From positions 186,001 through 250,000 of the forward strand of contig NZ_FNWO01000004.1 in assembly GCF_900108475.1 (NCBI RefSeq): a stretch of 64,000 nucleotides of DNA, in the 5' to 3' direction. Both the position numbers and the translations under genes were made by a program. Under the pieces are notes generated by a model. That model saw only the letters and a list, made by a program, of their open reading frames with translations. It was not told the DNA's origin and did not search any database. Shown here in pieces: positions 34,228 to 45,087 of the stretch; within the stretch, counting starts at the first letter, position 1; the number at the start of each line of letters is the position of its first letter. The DNA comes from Magnetospirillum fulvum (GTDB taxonomy: Bacteria; Pseudomonadota; Alphaproteobacteria; Rhodospirillales; Magnetospirillaceae).

Positions 34228-35052
34228 ATGCGCAATGTGGCTGTCCTCGTTCTGGCCTTCTCCGTCCTTTCCTTCGCCGCATTGGCGGAAGAGGGAGGGG
34301 GACCGGTGCTGTCGCAGCCGCTGACCGCGCCCCTTGCCGCGCCGTCCTCCGAGGATAGCGCCGCCCCAACCGCGCCGCCGCGTTCCGTCCCGGCGGTTGC
34401 CCCCGCCGCCGCCGAACCGGCGGCTCCGTCTTTGCAGGCGGCCAAGCCGTCGTCCCCCCCCCTGGCCGTCCCGGTTGCTCCGCCGACCGAGCCGGTCGCG
34501 TCCGCGTCAGCCTCCGCCTCGTCCTCCGACTCCCTGCCGTCACTGGCGGCGTGGCTCCAGGGGCTGATGCTTCTGGTCGGCGCGCTGATCGCCGGTCTGA
34601 TCGGGATGGCGGTCGCGGTGACGCTTCAGGGCCGCGATCTGTCCCGCCGCCGCCGCGCTATCGCCGCGACACTGGCGATCGAACTGGAGGCGCGGCGTCA
34701 GGCCTTCGCGGCGGTGCCGTCGCCGCCCAACGCCGAAGCCGGGGTGTCGTTCGTCTCGGCAGTCGCGGCCTTGGCCGATTTCGATTGCGGCTGGCGCGCG
34801 GCGCAAGGCTCGCTCTATCTGCTGCCCGACAAACTGGCCGGTCATCTGTCGGTCCATTACGGCGCGGTCCATCACGTCGCCGCCTTCGTCAAGGGACAGT
34901 CGTTTGCCGCCGCGCTCCGGATGCTTCAGGCCAACCGGATCGGTGGCCATCCCTGCCCCGACGCGGTGGCGATGCGCGAGGCCCATGTCGAGCTTGCCGC
35001 CGCCTTCCGGGGCGTCGATAAGCTGCTGCTGGGGCTGAAGGCGCTGGGGTGA
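34228..35052 (+). CDS. Hypothetical exported/membrane protein with Pro-Ala-rich linker
   Basis: The product is 274 residues from ATG 34228. The sequence shows a signal-peptide-like N terminus (VAVLVLAFSVLSFAALA), a long low-complexity Ala/Pro/Ser linker (about 22-105), one membrane helix (MLLVGALIAGLIGMAVAVTL) and a soluble cytoplasmic C-terminal half (LAIELEARRQAFAA, QGSLYLLPDKLAGHLS, HVAAFVKGQSFAAAL) of unknown type. It may be a membrane-anchored envelope protein. The gene is divergent from the acetyltransferase gene, and nothing nearby points to a function. Confidence 0.7.
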   Translation: MRNVAVLVLAFSVLSFAALAEEGGGPVLSQPLTAPLAAPSSEDSAAPTAPPRSVPAVAPAAAEPAAPSLQAAKPSSPPLAVPVAPPTEPVASASASASSSDSLPSLAAWLQGLMLLVGALIAGLIGMAVAVTLQGRDLSRRRRAIAATLAIELEARRQAFAAVPSPPNAEAGVSFVSAVAALADFDCGWRAAQGSLYLLPDKLAGHLSVHYGAVHHVAAFVKGQSFAAALRMLQANRIGGHPCPDAVAMREAHVELAAAFRGVDKLLLGLKALG

Positions 35053-35074
35053 GGGGACCGGAACCTCTCCGCGC

Positions 35075-35371
35075 TTATTTGCAGACGAAGAAGCTGTCGT
35101 TCCGGTGGTTCTTGCGCTGGGCGGCCTGTTTATCGACCAGGCCGAGCTCGGCATCGGCTTTGGCATAGCCGTTCGGGCAGACCCGCATCGCGGCGGTCCG
35201 GCAGCTTTCGAACCAATTCAGCCCGTCCCGGCAATTGATGTAATAGAGGCTGGTGCCGTCGCTGCGCTCGAAGCGGGTGACCTCGGCGCAGGCGGACAAT
35301 CCGGCGAGGGCGGTCAGGGCCAGCAAAGCGGCGGCCCAGCGGCGGGGCAGGGCATATCCGGCACGAATCAT
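35075..35371 (-). CDS. Small hypothetical lipoprotein
   Basis: The product is 98 residues from ATG 35371. It has a basic N terminus, hydrophobic stretch and lipobox (LTALAGLSAC). The mature part is short, with four Cys spread over it, including YINCRDGLNWFESCRTAAMRVC and a final FFVCK, which suggests disulfide bonds. I do not recognise the family. Longer upstream frames run through GC-rich sequence with no sign of a start. It is convergent with the preceding hypothetical gene. Confidence 0.7.
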   Translation of the reverse strand: MIRAGYALPRRWAAALLALTALAGLSACAEVTRFERSDGTSLYYINCRDGLNWFESCRTAAMRVCPNGYAKADAELGLVDKQAAQRKNHRNDSFFVCK

Positions 35372-35484
35372 CGAAGAGGTCTCCGCCAAGGTCGGGCGCG
35401 CGTCGTCGTCTTGCGCGCCAGCCTGTTTAGCATGCGGGCGGCGGGTCTGAAAGATCATCAAGACACCGCCGCTCGGTGCCGCTT

Positions 35485-37146
35485 CTACACCCGGACCAGA
35501 TGGACCTCGGTGATCGGCTTCTTGCCGTGGCTGTCGCGCAACGAGCGGCGCACCCCCAGCCGCGCCGCCTCGCGCACCACCGCATCGTCGCGGCGGGCCT
35601 TGGTTGGCAGGGCCTCGATCGCGGCAACCACCGCCTCGATCACGGTGGCGTGTTCCTCGGCCTCGTGGGCGGCGTCGAGCAGGCCGAGCGCGGTCAATTG
35701 GGGATCGCCCAACAGGCGGCCGGTCTTGTCGATCACCACCGTCACCACCGCCGAGCCGTTGAACACCATCCGGCGGCGGTTGCGCAGGATTTCCGAATCG
35801 AGCGAGACCAGACGCGGCCCGTCCAGGCACAGGCGGCCGGTGGGGATGTGGTCGATCACCTCGGCCGGGCCGGGGGCCAGCCGCAACAGCGCGCCGTCGG
35901 ACAGTTCGACCGTCTGCTCCGCCCCCATCTCGGCGGCGAGGCGGGCATGCTCCTGCTGGTGGCGGGCTTCGCCATGGACCGGCACGGCGATGCGCGGACG
36001 CACCAGCCGGTACATCTCCTCGACCTCTTCGCGGCCGGGATGGCCCGAAACGTGGACAAAGGCTTCCTTGTCGGTCACCACTTCGACGCCGAGGCGGATC
36101 AGGTCGTTCTGAAGCCGGAAGATGCCCTTTTCGTTGCCGGGGATGATCCGCGACGAGAAGATCGCGACGTCACCCTTGCCCAGCACGACATGGGGATGGT
36201 CCCCGGCGGCGATCCGGGCCAGCGCGGCGCGGGGCTCGCCCTGGCTGCCGGTGCAGAGATAGAGCACCTTGTCCTTGGGCAGATATCCGGCATCGTGCTC
36301 GGTCAGGAATGGCGGCAGATCGGTCAGGTGGCCGGTCTCGCGCGCGGCCCGTTCGATCCGCCACAACGAGCGCCCGACCAGGGCGACATGGCGGTCGTTG
36401 GCGGCAGCGGCGATCGCGATGCTTTCCAGCCGGGCGACGTTGGTGGCAAAGCACGACACCGCGATCCGCCCGCGATAGCGGCCGAACAGCTCGATCAGGC
36501 TGCCGCGCACCTCGGATTCCGAACCGGAATGGCCCTTGGTGAAGACGTTGGTCGAATCGCCGACCATCGCCAGGACTCCCTCGCGCCCGATCCGGCGCAG
36601 CGCGTCGAAATCGGTCGGCAGGCCGACCTGGGGATCGGGATCGAACTTCCAATCGCCGGTATGGACCACGGTGCCTGCCGGGGTGCGGATCGCCAGCGAT
36701 TGCGCTTCGGGAATCGAGTGGGTGACCGGGATCATCTCGACCGCGAACGGCCCGGCGGTGAAGCGACCCCCCGGCGCAATCACGGTAATCGGCACGATGT
36801 CCTGCAAGCCGACTTCGTGCAGCTTGGCCTTCAGGATCGCGGCGGCGAACGGGGTGGCATAGACCGGACAGCGCAGGCGCGGCCACAGATACTGGATCGC
36901 GCCCAGATGATCCTCGTGGCCATGGGTCAGCACCAACCCGACCAGATGGTCGCGTCGTTCCTCGATCCAGGCCGGATCGGGCATCACCACATCGACCATC
37001 GGCATCGAATCGTCGCCGAAGGTGACGCCAAGATCGACCATCAGCCACTGTCCGTCATAGCCGTACAGCGACAGGTTCATCCCGATTTCGCCCGCCCCGC
37101 CCAGCGGCAGGTAATACAGCTCGTTGCCCTCGGGGAAATAGGTCAT
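35485..37146 (-). CDS. rnj: Ribonuclease J
   Basis: The 553-residue metallo-beta-lactamase-fold RNase has [20 protein letters not shown] at the N terminus, the zinc motif [38 protein letters not shown] and the beta-CASP part with [15 protein letters not shown] and [10 protein letters not shown]. It degrades and matures RNA in the cytoplasm (5'-3' exo and endo activity in the family). Its ATG overlaps the coaX TGA by 4 bp, and it closes the birA-coaX-rnj tail of the nuo operon. Confidence 0.96.
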   Translation of the reverse strand: MTYFPEGNELYYLPLGGAGEIGMNLSLYGYDGQWLMVDLGVTFGDDSMPMVDVVMPDPAWIEERRDHLVGLVLTHGHEDHLGAIQYLWPRLRCPVYATPFAAAILKAKLHEVGLQDIVPITVIAPGGRFTAGPFAVEMIPVTHSIPEAQSLAIRTPAGTVVHTGDWKFDPDPQVGLPTDFDALRRIGREGVLAMVGDSTNVFTKGHSGSESEVRGSLIELFGRYRGRIAVSCFATNVARLESIAIAAAANDRHVALVGRSLWRIERAARETGHLTDLPPFLTEHDAGYLPKDKVLYLCTGSQGEPRAALARIAAGDHPHVVLGKGDVAIFSSRIIPGNEKGIFRLQNDLIRLGVEVVTDKEAFVHVSGHPGREEVEEMYRLVRPRIAVPVHGEARHQQEHARLAAEMGAEQTVELSDGALLRLAPGPAEVIDHIPTGRLCLDGPRLVSLDSEILRNRRRMVFNGSAVVTVVIDKTGRLLGDPQLTALGLLDAAHEAEEHATVIEAVVAAIEALPTKARRDDAVVREAARLGVRRSLRDSHGKKPITEVHLVRV

Positions 37147-37925
37147 CGGGCAACCGGTGCGGCATTGCGGCGGTGGATTTCCAACAGCCCCCGCAGGGTC
37201 AGATCGGCGTCCAGCGCCCCGATCACCGGGGTGGCGTCGGCGAACAGCGGGGCGAGGCCGCCGGTCGCCACCACCATCATCTCGGTTCCAAACTCGTCCT
37301 TAATTCTCCGCACCAATCCCTCTATCAGGCTGACATAGCCCCAAAAAATTCCAGATTGCATCGCTGGCACCGTCGCCTTGCCGATCACATGGCGCGGCCG
37401 TCCGATAGCGACGCGCGGCAGCTTGGCCGCAGCCATGTGCAGCGCTTCCAGCGACAGGTTGATTCCCGGCGCGATCGCGCCGCCGCAATAATTGCCGACG
37501 GCATCGATCACGTCGAAGGTGGTGGCGGTGCCGAAATCGATCACGATCAGCGGCCCCTCATAGCGGCGATGGGCGGCGACGGCGTTGACCAGCCGGTCGG
37601 CCCCGACTTCCTCGGGCCGGTCGAGCAGGATCGCCAGACCGAGATCGACCCCTTCGTCGCCAACCACCAGCGGCTCGCAATTGAAATAGCGCCGGCACAG
37701 AGTCTTCAGATGGAACACCATCGCCGGAACCACGCTGGCGATGATCGCCGCGCCGATATCCTGGCGTCGCAAGCCCTCGATCGTCAGCAACTGGGTCAGC
37801 CACACCCCCAATTCGTCGGCGGTGCGCTCGGTATTGGTCGAGGTGCGCCACTCGCCGCGCAAACGGTCGCCTTCGAACACCGCGAATACGATGTTGGTGT
37901 TGCCCGAATCGATGGCCAACAGCAT
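37143..37925 (-). CDS. coaX: Type III pantothenate kinase
   Basis: The 260-residue ASKHA-fold kinase has [11 protein letters not shown] (phosphate-1), the conserved [10 protein letters not shown] segment, [14 protein letters not shown], and [16 protein letters not shown]. It performs the first step of CoA synthesis, phosphorylating pantothenate, and is typically insensitive to feedback by CoA. It follows birA with an 18-bp gap and has GGAGACTG before ATG 37925. This arrangement after nuoN is usual in alphaproteobacteria. Confidence 0.96.
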   Translation of the reverse strand: MLLAIDSGNTNIVFAVFEGDRLRGEWRTSTNTERTADELGVWLTQLLTIEGLRRQDIGAAIIASVVPAMVFHLKTLCRRYFNCEPLVVGDEGVDLGLAILLDRPEEVGADRLVNAVAAHRRYEGPLIVIDFGTATTFDVIDAVGNYCGGAIAPGINLSLEALHMAAAKLPRVAIGRPRHVIGKATVPAMQSGIFWGYVSLIEGLVRRIKDEFGTEMMVVATGGLAPLFADATPVIGALDADLTLRGLLEIHRRNAAPVAR

Positions 37926-37943
37926 GATAACAGTCTCCTGGGA

Positions 37944-38711
37944 TCACGAAGCAGGGAAGAACACATCTCCCGCCAGAATACGGCGACGTCCGGCTGGTCC
38001 TTGGTCCAGCACCAGCGCGCCGTCGTCGTCAAGGGCGGCGAAACGACCGGTCAGGGTCTCGGTTTCCAACCGGACCATTGCCGTTTCGCCTAGGCCCAAT
38101 GCCCGCTCCAGCCAGGCCCGGCGCAGCGGGGCGAACCCTTCGGCCCGCCAGGCCGCCAGCAACGGCCCGAAATGGCGGCAGAATTCGGCCAGCACCACCT
38201 CTGGACCGCCGCTCCAGCCGAGAGCGGCCAGCGCGGTCGCGGGCTGCATCACTTGGTCCGGCGGCGGCGCGGCGGCGACGTTGACGCCCAATCCCAGCAC
38301 CAGCCAGCCGTCGCCCGCGCCGTCGAGCAGCATTCCGGCGATCTTGGCGTTGGGGTTGCCCGCGCCTCCTGCGACCATCACGTCGTTCGGCCATTTGCAG
38401 CGAAAATCGGCGGCGGGGACCAGTTCGGCCAGCGCGGCGGCCAAAGCGGCGGCGGCGGCAAAGCCCAGTTCAGCCGACCGCGCCAACGGCCCGGATTGGC
38501 GGATCAGCAGCGAGGCGTGCAGATTGCCCGCCGGGCTGACCCAGGTCCGGCCCCGGCGACCGCGCCCGGCGGTCTGGGTTTTGGCGGTGACGACGAGAAG
38601 ATCGCGGGCTTGGCCACGATCGACCAATCGGCGCGCCTCGTCATTGGTGCTTCCGGCCTGCTCCAGCGCCAACAGATCGAACGGGTCCGGCAGATCGGGG
38701 AAAGGGCTCAT
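37944..38711 (-). CDS. birA: Biotin--[acetyl-CoA-carboxylase] ligase, without DNA-binding domain
   Basis: The 255-residue protein begins directly with the catalytic domain: LEQAGSTNDEARRLVDRG, the biotin-binding loop GRGRRGRTWVSPAGNLHAS, KWPNDVMV, and ALAALGWSGG before the small C-terminal domain. No helix-turn-helix precedes it, so unlike E. coli BirA it should be an enzyme only. It biotinylates acyl-CoA carboxylases. The ATG overlaps the nuoN stop by 4 bp (ATGA), tying it to the respiratory operon. Confidence 0.93.
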   Translation of the reverse strand: MSPFPDLPDPFDLLALEQAGSTNDEARRLVDRGQARDLLVVTAKTQTAGRGRRGRTWVSPAGNLHASLLIRQSGPLARSAELGFAAAAALAAALAELVPAADFRCKWPNDVMVAGGAGNPNAKIAGMLLDGAGDGWLVLGLGVNVAAAPPPDQVMQPATALAALGWSGGPEVVLAEFCRHFGPLLAAWRAEGFAPLRRAWLERALGLGETAMVRLETETLTGRFAALDDDGALVLDQGPAGRRRILAGDVFFPAS

Positions 38712-40159
38712 CCGGTGGGGAACAGCGCCGCCGCCGCCGCCTTGGCCCCGGTGACCAGGGGAGCGGGCAGGAAGGTGAAGCCCAGCACGACCAGGGTTCC
38801 GACGCTCATCGCCACCACCGGGGCCGTGCCGACCGGACGGTCGAACGATTCGACCGGCTCGTCGAAATACATCAACTTGACGATCCGCAGGTAGTAATAG
38901 GCGGCCACCACGCTGGTGATCAGGCCGATCACCGCCAGCGGGTACAGCCCGGCCTCGATCGCCGCCATGAAGACGTAGAACTTGCCCCAGAACCCGGCCA
39001 GCGGCGGGATGCCCGCCATCGAGAACATCAACACCGCCATCACGAAGGCCATCGCCGGATTGGTCTTCGACAGACCGGCCAGATCGGCAATCGCCTCGAC
39101 ATGGCGTCCCATCCGCCGCATCGACAAAATCACCGCGAACACCGCGATGTTCATGAACAGATAGATCGTCATGTAGATCAGGACGGACTGCACGCCCAGC
39201 ACCGAACCGGCGGCGAGACCAACCAGGACGTATCCGGCATGGCCGATCGAGCTATAGGCCATCAGCCGCTTGATGTTGGCCTGGGTCAGGGCGGCGAAGG
39301 CTCCGACCAGCATCGAGATCAGCGCCAGCGCCACCACCACTTGGCGCCATTGGTCGGTCATCGCCGCGAACGGCTCGACCATCACCCGGGTCAGCAGACA
39401 GAGCGCGGCGATCTTGGGCGCGACCGAGAAGAAGGCGGTGACCGGGGTCGGCGCGCCTTCATAGACGTCGGGGGTCCACATATGGAACGGGGCCGCCGAC
39501 ACTTTGAAGGCGAGACCGGCGACGACGAACACCAGCCCGACGACGATGCCGATCGCGGGCGGACCGGAGACGTCCTCGAACGAGCGCGACAGTCCCAGGA
39601 ACGAGGTGGTGCCGGAGAAGCCGTACAGCAGCGACACGCCATAGAGCAGCAGGCCCGAGGCCAGCGCGCCCAGCACGAAATACTTCACCCCGGCCTCGGC
39701 GGCACGGGGATTGTCGCGGTGATAGGCGGCCAGCACATAGAGCGGCAAGCTCGACAGTTCGAGGCCCATATAGAGCGACATGAAGTCGTTGGCCGAGACC
39801 ATCACCATCATGCCGAGCGTCGAGAACAGCACCAGCACCGGATATTCGAACCGGGCGGTCTTCTCGCGCTCAAGGTACGGAATCGCCAGCGCGATCGACA
39901 GGACCGAACCGATCAGGATCAGTTGCTTGGAAAAAGCGGCGAAGCGGTCGGCGACGAACAGGCCGCCGAACCCGGTCTGACGGTCGGGGCCGAGCGCCCA
40001 GATCAGCAGCATCGCCGTCACCATCGTCATGATGCAGAGCGTCGCGATTGGGCGGGTGGCGTCGCCGGAGCGAAACACGCCGACCAGCACCAGGATCAGA
40101 CCGCACAACGCCACGAACAGTTCGGGCAGCACGGGAAGAAGGTCGAGAGTCACGGTCAC
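38708..40159 (-). CDS. nuoN: NADH-quinone oxidoreductase subunit N
   Basis: The 483-residue, about 14-helix Mrp-like antiporter subunit of complex I includes LVMVSANDFMSLYMGLELSSLP, YHRDNPRAAEAGVKYF with the conserved Lys, and KRLMAYSSIGHAGYVLVGL, all typical of NuoN. The start is GTG 40159, behind GGGGGAT; a second GTG four bases on is out of frame with it, so 40159 is kept. It is the last nuo gene, 12 bp after nuoM. Confidence 0.95.
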   Translation of the reverse strand: MTVTLDLLPVLPELFVALCGLILVLVGVFRSGDATRPIATLCIMTMVTAMLLIWALGPDRQTGFGGLFVADRFAAFSKQLILIGSVLSIALAIPYLEREKTARFEYPVLVLFSTLGMMVMVSANDFMSLYMGLELSSLPLYVLAAYHRDNPRAAEAGVKYFVLGALASGLLLYGVSLLYGFSGTTSFLGLSRSFEDVSGPPAIGIVVGLVFVVAGLAFKVSAAPFHMWTPDVYEGAPTPVTAFFSVAPKIAALCLLTRVMVEPFAAMTDQWRQVVVALALISMLVGAFAALTQANIKRLMAYSSIGHAGYVLVGLAAGSVLGVQSVLIYMTIYLFMNIAVFAVILSMRRMGRHVEAIADLAGLSKTNPAMAFVMAVLMFSMAGIPPLAGFWGKFYVFMAAIEAGLYPLAVIGLITSVVAAYYYLRIVKLMYFDEPVESFDRPVGTAPVVAMSVGTLVVLGFTFLPAPLVTGAKAAAAALFPTG

Positions 40160-40171
40160 GTCGCCATCCCC

Positions 40172-41686
40172 CTAGCGTGTCGCCGCCGCCAAACCGGCCT
40201 GAGCCGCCTTGGCGAGTTCGAAATTGTCGATCAGCTTGGCCACGGAGGCATGCATCGGGTCGAGGAAGGTTGCCGGATGCACGCCCATCCACACCACCAG
40301 CACCGCCAGCGGCAGGAAAACCAGAATTTCGCGGGCAGAGAGGTCGGGCAGCATCTTCAAATCCTCGTGCACCAACCGGCCAAAGAACACCCGGCGGTAC
40401 AGATACAGCATGTATGCGGCTCCCAGGATCACTCCGGTCGAGGCCAGAGTGGCCACCAGCCGGTCAACCTGGAACACGCCGATCAGAACCAGGAACTCAC
40501 CGACGAAGCCGGAGGTTCCAGGCAGCCCGATCGACGCCAGGGTGAACAGCATGAACAGGGCGGCATAGACCGGCATCCGGCTCGCCAGACCGCCGAACCG
40601 CGCGATCTCGCGCGTATGCAAGCGATCATAGATGACTCCGACGCCCAGGAACAGGGCCGCTGCGACGATTCCGTGTGACAACATCTGGATCAGCGCGCCC
40701 TCGACACCTTGCGGCGTCATCGCGAACAGACCCAGCGTCACATAGCCCATATGAGCGACCGAGCTATAGGCGATCAGCTTCTTGATGTCGTCTTGGACCA
40801 GCGCCACCAACGAGGTGTAGATCACCGCCACCACCGACAGCACCTGGATCAGCGGGGTGAAGAACACCGAGGCGTCGGGCAGCATCGGCAGCGAGAAGCG
40901 CAGGAAGCCATAGGCGCCCATCTTCAGCAGCACACCGGCCAGGATCACCGATCCGGCGGTGGGGGCCTCGACGTGGGCATCGGGCAGCCAGGTATGGACC
41001 GGCCACATCGGCACCTTGACCGCGAACGAGGCGAAGAAGGCCATCCACAGCCATTTCTGCATCTCAAGCGGGAAGGAATGGGCCATCAGCGAGGGGATGT
41101 CGGTGGTCTGCGCCTCGAAATACATCGCCAGCATCGCCACCAGCATCAGCACCGAGCCGAGCAGGGTGTAGAGGAAGAACTTGAAGGCGGCATAGACCCG
41201 GCGCTGGCCGCCCCACACCCCGATGATGATGAACATCGGGATCAGCACGCCTTCGAAGAACAGATAGAACAGCACCAGATCAAGGGCGCAGAACATCCCC
41301 ACCATCATGGTCTCGAGGACCAGGAAGCAGACCATGTACTCTTTGACCCGCTCGCGCACCGCGTTGAAGGTCGACAGGATGCACAAGGGCGTGAGGAAGG
41401 TCGATAGCAGCACGAACCACAGCGACACCCCGTCCACCCCCAGCGAGTAGGCGATGGTGGTGCCGGGGAACCACGCGGCGGTTTCCTTCAACTGGAACTC
41501 GGGCGAGGCGGCGTCAAAGCGGCCCAGGATGAACAGCGACACCACAAAGGTGGCCAATGCCGTCAGCAGCGCGACGTTGCGGGCATTGCGCGCCACCACC
41601 TCGGTCTCACCCCGGATGGTCAGAATGAACAACGCGCCCAGCAGCGGCAGAAACGTCGTCAGCGTGAGAAGCGGCCAGTCGGTCAT
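40172..41686 (-). CDS. nuoM: NADH-quinone oxidoreductase subunit M
   Basis: The 504-residue antiporter-like subunit of complex I has the M-subunit pattern [49 protein letters not shown] and [22 protein letters not shown]. The conserved Glu and Lys residues of the proton pathway are visible in these segments. GGGGAAG precedes ATG 41686. It follows nuoL with an 18-bp gap. Confidence 0.96.
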   Translation of the reverse strand: MTDWPLLTLTTFLPLLGALFILTIRGETEVVARNARNVALLTALATFVVSLFILGRFDAASPEFQLKETAAWFPGTTIAYSLGVDGVSLWFVLLSTFLTPLCILSTFNAVRERVKEYMVCFLVLETMMVGMFCALDLVLFYLFFEGVLIPMFIIIGVWGGQRRVYAAFKFFLYTLLGSVLMLVAMLAMYFEAQTTDIPSLMAHSFPLEMQKWLWMAFFASFAVKVPMWPVHTWLPDAHVEAPTAGSVILAGVLLKMGAYGFLRFSLPMLPDASVFFTPLIQVLSVVAVIYTSLVALVQDDIKKLIAYSSVAHMGYVTLGLFAMTPQGVEGALIQMLSHGIVAAALFLGVGVIYDRLHTREIARFGGLASRMPVYAALFMLFTLASIGLPGTSGFVGEFLVLIGVFQVDRLVATLASTGVILGAAYMLYLYRRVFFGRLVHEDLKMLPDLSAREILVFLPLAVLVVWMGVHPATFLDPMHASVAKLIDNFELAKAAQAGLAAATR

Positions 41687-41704
41687 GGGTCGTCTTCCCC
41701 GTCC

Positions 41705-43636
41705 TTAATTCTTGAAAGCCATGTACCAGGTGACGAGAGCCGCCACCCCGATCAGCATGGCGAACGCGTAGTGGAACAGGTAGCCGGTCTCGGCTGCCGC
41801 CACTTTGCGCCCCATCCGGATGCTGGTCGCCGCCACCCCGTCGGGCCCAAGCCCGTCGATCAGGGCTCCGTCGCCACCCTTCCACAATCCGCGTCCCAGC
41901 CGGAAGGCGGGGCGGACCAGGATGGCATCGTACAATTCGTCGAAATACCACTTGTTGAGCAGGAAGCGGTGCAGCCCAGGGAACGCCCCGGCCAGCATTC
42001 CCGGCAGGCTGGGGGCGAACACATAAAGCAGGTAGGCCGTCGCGATCCCGCCCGCCGCCGCGATCGTCGGCATCAGCGCCACCCACTCGGGGACGTGATG
42101 GGCGTTGTCGAGCGCGGGATGGATGTCGGCGACGGTCAGGGCGTGGCCCCAGAAATCGTGGCTGGCCGGACCGACGAACAAATCATAGCCGATCCAACCG
42201 GCGAACATCGCGCCCGCGCCCAGGAACAGCAGCGGCACGATCATCACCGCCGGGCTTTCGTGGACATGGGCCATCACCTGCTCGTCGGCGCGGGGGCGGC
42301 CGTGGAAGGTCAGCAGCAGCAGACGCCAGGAATAGAACGCGGTCAGCACGGCGGCCAGGAGTCCGACCCAATAAGCGATCTGGCCGACTGGCGTGCCCGC
42401 CGCCCATGCCGCTTCGAGGATGATGTCCTTCGAATAATAGCCGGCGAAGAAGGGAATCCCGGCCAGCGCCAGCGAGCCGACCCACATCAGCGCCCAGGTG
42501 ACCTTGACGTGCTTCCAGATGCCGCCCATCCGGCGGATATCCTGCTCGTCGCTCATCGCGTGGATCACCGATCCGGCGGCGAGGAACAGCAGCGCCTTGA
42601 AGAAGGCGTGGGTCATCAGATGGAAGATCGCCGCCTGATAGGCCGACACGCCGAGCGCGAAGAACATGTAGCCAAGCTGCGAGCAGGTCGAATAGGCGAT
42701 GATCCGCTTGATGTCGTTTTGAACGCAGCCGATCGTCGCGGCAAAAATCGCGGTTGCCGCGCCGACCACCGTCACCACCGCCAGCGCGGCGTCCGACAAT
42801 TCGAACAACGGGCTCATCCGCGCTACCAGGAACACTCCGGCGGTGACCATCGTCGCGGCATGGATCAGGGCCGACACCGGGGTCGGGCCTTCCATCGCGT
42901 CGGGCAGCCAGGTGTGCAGGCCAAGCTGAGCCGACTTGCCCATCGCGCCGACGAACAGCAGCAGACAGCAGACGGTGATTGCGTTGATTTTCAGCCCCAG
43001 CACGGTCAGCGTCGCCCCGGCCTTGGCGGGAGCGGCGGCAAAGATCGCGTCGAGCCCGATCGTGCCGAACAGGGCGAACAGACCGAAAATCCCCAACAGG
43101 AAGCCGAAATCGCCGACCCGGTTGACGACGAAGGCCTTGATCGCCGCCGCCGAGGCCGAGGGCTTCTCGTACCAGAAGCCGATCAGCAGGTAGGAGGCGA
43201 GACCGACCCCTTCCCAGCCGAAGAACAACTGGACCAGATTGTCGGCGGTCACCAGCATCAACATCGCGAAGGTGAACAGCGACAGATAGGCCTGGAACCG
43301 CGGAATCGACGGATCGTGGGCCATGTAGCCGATTGAATAGAGGTGGACCGCGGCCGAAACCCAGGTCACCACCACCAGCATCACCGCCGTCAGGGTATCG
43401 ACCTTCAGCGCCCAGGACAGCTCGAGCCCGCCCGACTTGATCCAGTCGGCCAGGATCACGGTTTCGGTCTGGCCGCCCAGCGCCACCCGGTCGAACACCA
43501 TGGCAGCGGAAACCGCCGCCATCATCAGCAAGCCGGTGGTGACGATCTGGGATCCCCGCGCGCCAAGGACACGGCCGAACAGACCGGCGGCGACGGCCCC
43601 CAGCAGCGGCAGGAAAACGGTGGCGATGACGGTCAT
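41705..43636 (-). CDS. nuoL: NADH-quinone oxidoreductase subunit L
   Basis: The product is 643 residues from ATG 43636, 7 bp after nuoK. Upstream extension of the frame runs through nuoK and is not real. L-subunit signatures are LYSIGYMAHD, FFGWEGVGLASYLLIGFWYEKP, KAFVVNRVGDFGFLLGI, and AQLGLHTWLPDAMEGPTPVSAL. The distal part carries the long lateral-helix region. It is one of the three antiporter-like subunits that pump protons. Confidence 0.96.
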   Translation of the reverse strand: MTVIATVFLPLLGAVAAGLFGRVLGARGSQIVTTGLLMMAAVSAAMVFDRVALGGQTETVILADWIKSGGLELSWALKVDTLTAVMLVVVTWVSAAVHLYSIGYMAHDPSIPRFQAYLSLFTFAMLMLVTADNLVQLFFGWEGVGLASYLLIGFWYEKPSASAAAIKAFVVNRVGDFGFLLGIFGLFALFGTIGLDAIFAAAPAKAGATLTVLGLKINAITVCCLLLFVGAMGKSAQLGLHTWLPDAMEGPTPVSALIHAATMVTAGVFLVARMSPLFELSDAALAVVTVVGAATAIFAATIGCVQNDIKRIIAYSTCSQLGYMFFALGVSAYQAAIFHLMTHAFFKALLFLAAGSVIHAMSDEQDIRRMGGIWKHVKVTWALMWVGSLALAGIPFFAGYYSKDIILEAAWAAGTPVGQIAYWVGLLAAVLTAFYSWRLLLLTFHGRPRADEQVMAHVHESPAVMIVPLLFLGAGAMFAGWIGYDLFVGPASHDFWGHALTVADIHPALDNAHHVPEWVALMPTIAAAGGIATAYLLYVFAPSLPGMLAGAFPGLHRFLLNKWYFDELYDAILVRPAFRLGRGLWKGGDGALIDGLGPDGVAATSIRMGRKVAAAETGYLFHYAFAMLIGVAALVTWYMAFKN

Positions 43637-43643
43637 CTGACGG

Positions 43644-43955
43644 CTATCCCTTGAGCTGACTGATGTCCTCGACCGCGATGGAGCCGCGGCTGCGGAAGAA
43701 GACAACGATGATGGCAAGGCCAATGGCGGCTTCGGCGGCGGCGACCGTCAGAACGAACATCGCCAGCACCTGCCCGACCAGATCGTGCAGGACCGACGAG
43801 AACGCCACCAGATTGAGGTTGACCGCGAGCAAGATCAGCTCGATCGACATCATGATGATGATGACGTTCTTGCGGTTGAGGAAGATTCCGACCACTCCCG
43901 ACGTGAACAGGATCGCCGCGACAGTCAGATAGTGGGAGAGGCCGATTTCAAACAT
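43644..43955 (-). CDS. nuoK: NADH-quinone oxidoreductase subunit K
   Basis: The 103-residue, three-helix protein contains the two conserved Glu in [14 protein letters not shown] and [13 protein letters not shown]. The ATG at 43955 gives the usual length; a TTG at 43964 overlaps the nuoJ stop and is less likely. It forms part of the membrane arm of complex I. It lies between nuoJ (5 bp apart) and nuoL. Confidence 0.95.
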   Translation of the reverse strand: MFEIGLSHYLTVAAILFTSGVVGIFLNRKNVIIIMMSIELILLAVNLNLVAFSSVLHDLVGQVLAMFVLTVAAAEAAIGLAIIVVFFRSRGSIAVEDISQLKG

Positions 43956-43960
43956 CGCGG

Positions 43961-44569
43961 TCAAATCCCCCGTCCTGATTGGACCTTACGCAATTCGACC
44001 GAACGTGGGCTGCGGGCGATCTGATCGGCGATGACTTGGCGCCGTACCCCGCCACGGCGGCGATGGGTCAGCAAGATCGCACCGATCATCGCCACCAGCA
44101 GGATCAGCCCCGCCGTCTGGAACAAGAAGATGTAATCGGTATAAAGCAGGTGCCCCAGCGCCTGGGTGTTGGTGACCTGCATCGGATCGGGCTGGGGCGC
44201 GCGGGTCAGACCCTCGGCGCTTTCGCTGGGACGCCAGGCGAAGGCCACCGCCACCAGTTCGCCCAGCAACACCGCTCCCACCAGCCCGCCTAGCGGCAGG
44301 TAATGGAGGAATCCGGCGCGCAATTCGGCCCGGTTGACGTCGAGCATCATCACCACGAACAGGAACAGCACCGCCACCGCGCCGACATAGACGATGACCA
44401 GGACCATCGCCAGGAATTCGGCCCCCAGCAGCAGGAACAGCCCCGCCGTGTTGAAAAAGCATAAAATCAGCCACAAAACGGAATGAACCGGGTTACGGGC
44501 GGACACGACCATCGCGCCGCTCGCCACCGTCAGTCCCGCAAAGAGATAAAATATCAACGCCGTCGACAT
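43961..44569 (-). CDS. nuoJ: NADH-quinone oxidoreductase subunit J
   Basis: The product is 202 residues from ATG 44569. It has five membrane helices, with [20 protein letters not shown] and [21 protein letters not shown], the most conserved stretch of the subunit. The C-terminal tail is basic and soluble. It is the membrane-arm partner of NuoK and NuoH. The gap to nuoI is 16 bp. Confidence 0.95.
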   Translation of the reverse strand: MSTALIFYLFAGLTVASGAMVVSARNPVHSVLWLILCFFNTAGLFLLLGAEFLAMVLVIVYVGAVAVLFLFVVMMLDVNRAELRAGFLHYLPLGGLVGAVLLGELVAVAFAWRPSESAEGLTRAPQPDPMQVTNTQALGHLLYTDYIFLFQTAGLILLVAMIGAILLTHRRRGGVRRQVIADQIARSPRSVELRKVQSGRGI

Positions 44570-44585
44570 TCCGGGTTTCCCCCCT

Positions 44586-45074
44586 TCAGCGATAGGGAGC
44601 TTCGGCGGACAGACGGAAGGCCAGCTCGGCCTCCCAGCGATCACCGTTGGCGAGAAGTTTGGCCTTGTTGTACATCAGTTCTGACCGGGTCTCGGTGGCA
44701 TATTCAAAGTTTGGTCCCTCGACGATCGCATCGACCGGACAGGCCTCCTGGCACAATCCGCAATAGATGCATTTGGTCATGTCGATATCGTAGCGCAACG
44801 TGCGCCGCGACCCGTCCTCGCGGGGCTCGGCCTCGATCGTGATCGCCTGGGCCGGGCAGATGGCTTCGCACAGTTTGCAGGCGATGCAGCGCTCTTCGCC
44901 ATTGGGGTAGCGGCGCAGAGCGTGTTCGCCGCGGAACCGCGTGCTGAGAAAGCCTTTCTCATACGGGTAATTGATCGTCACCTTGGGCTTGAACAGGTAA
45001 CGGAAGGTTACCGACAGGCCGGAGATCAGCTCGACCAGCAGGAAGGCGCGCGCGGTGCGGTCTATGAACGACAT
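44586..45074 (-). CDS. nuoI: NADH-quinone oxidoreductase subunit I
   Basis: The 162-residue protein has an amphipathic N-terminal helix and two 4Fe-4S sites: [12 protein letters not shown] and [12 protein letters not shown], which carry clusters N6a and N6b in the family. It passes electrons to NuoB in the peripheral arm. GGAGAGCC precedes ATG 45074. The length is typical of alphaproteobacterial NuoI. Confidence 0.97.
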   Translation of the reverse strand: MSFIDRTARAFLLVELISGLSVTFRYLFKPKVTINYPYEKGFLSTRFRGEHALRRYPNGEERCIACKLCEAICPAQAITIEAEPREDGSRRTLRYDIDMTKCIYCGLCQEACPVDAIVEGPNFEYATETRSELMYNKAKLLANGDRWEAELAFRLSAEAPYR

Positions 45075-45087
45075 CGGTCGGGCTCTC

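Noticed and set aside
39101-40678. Long + strand frame (over 500 codons) opposite nuoN/nuoM
   Set aside because: It is a GC-driven antisense frame, rich in Arg, His and Gln; nuoN and nuoM are unambiguous on the other strand.
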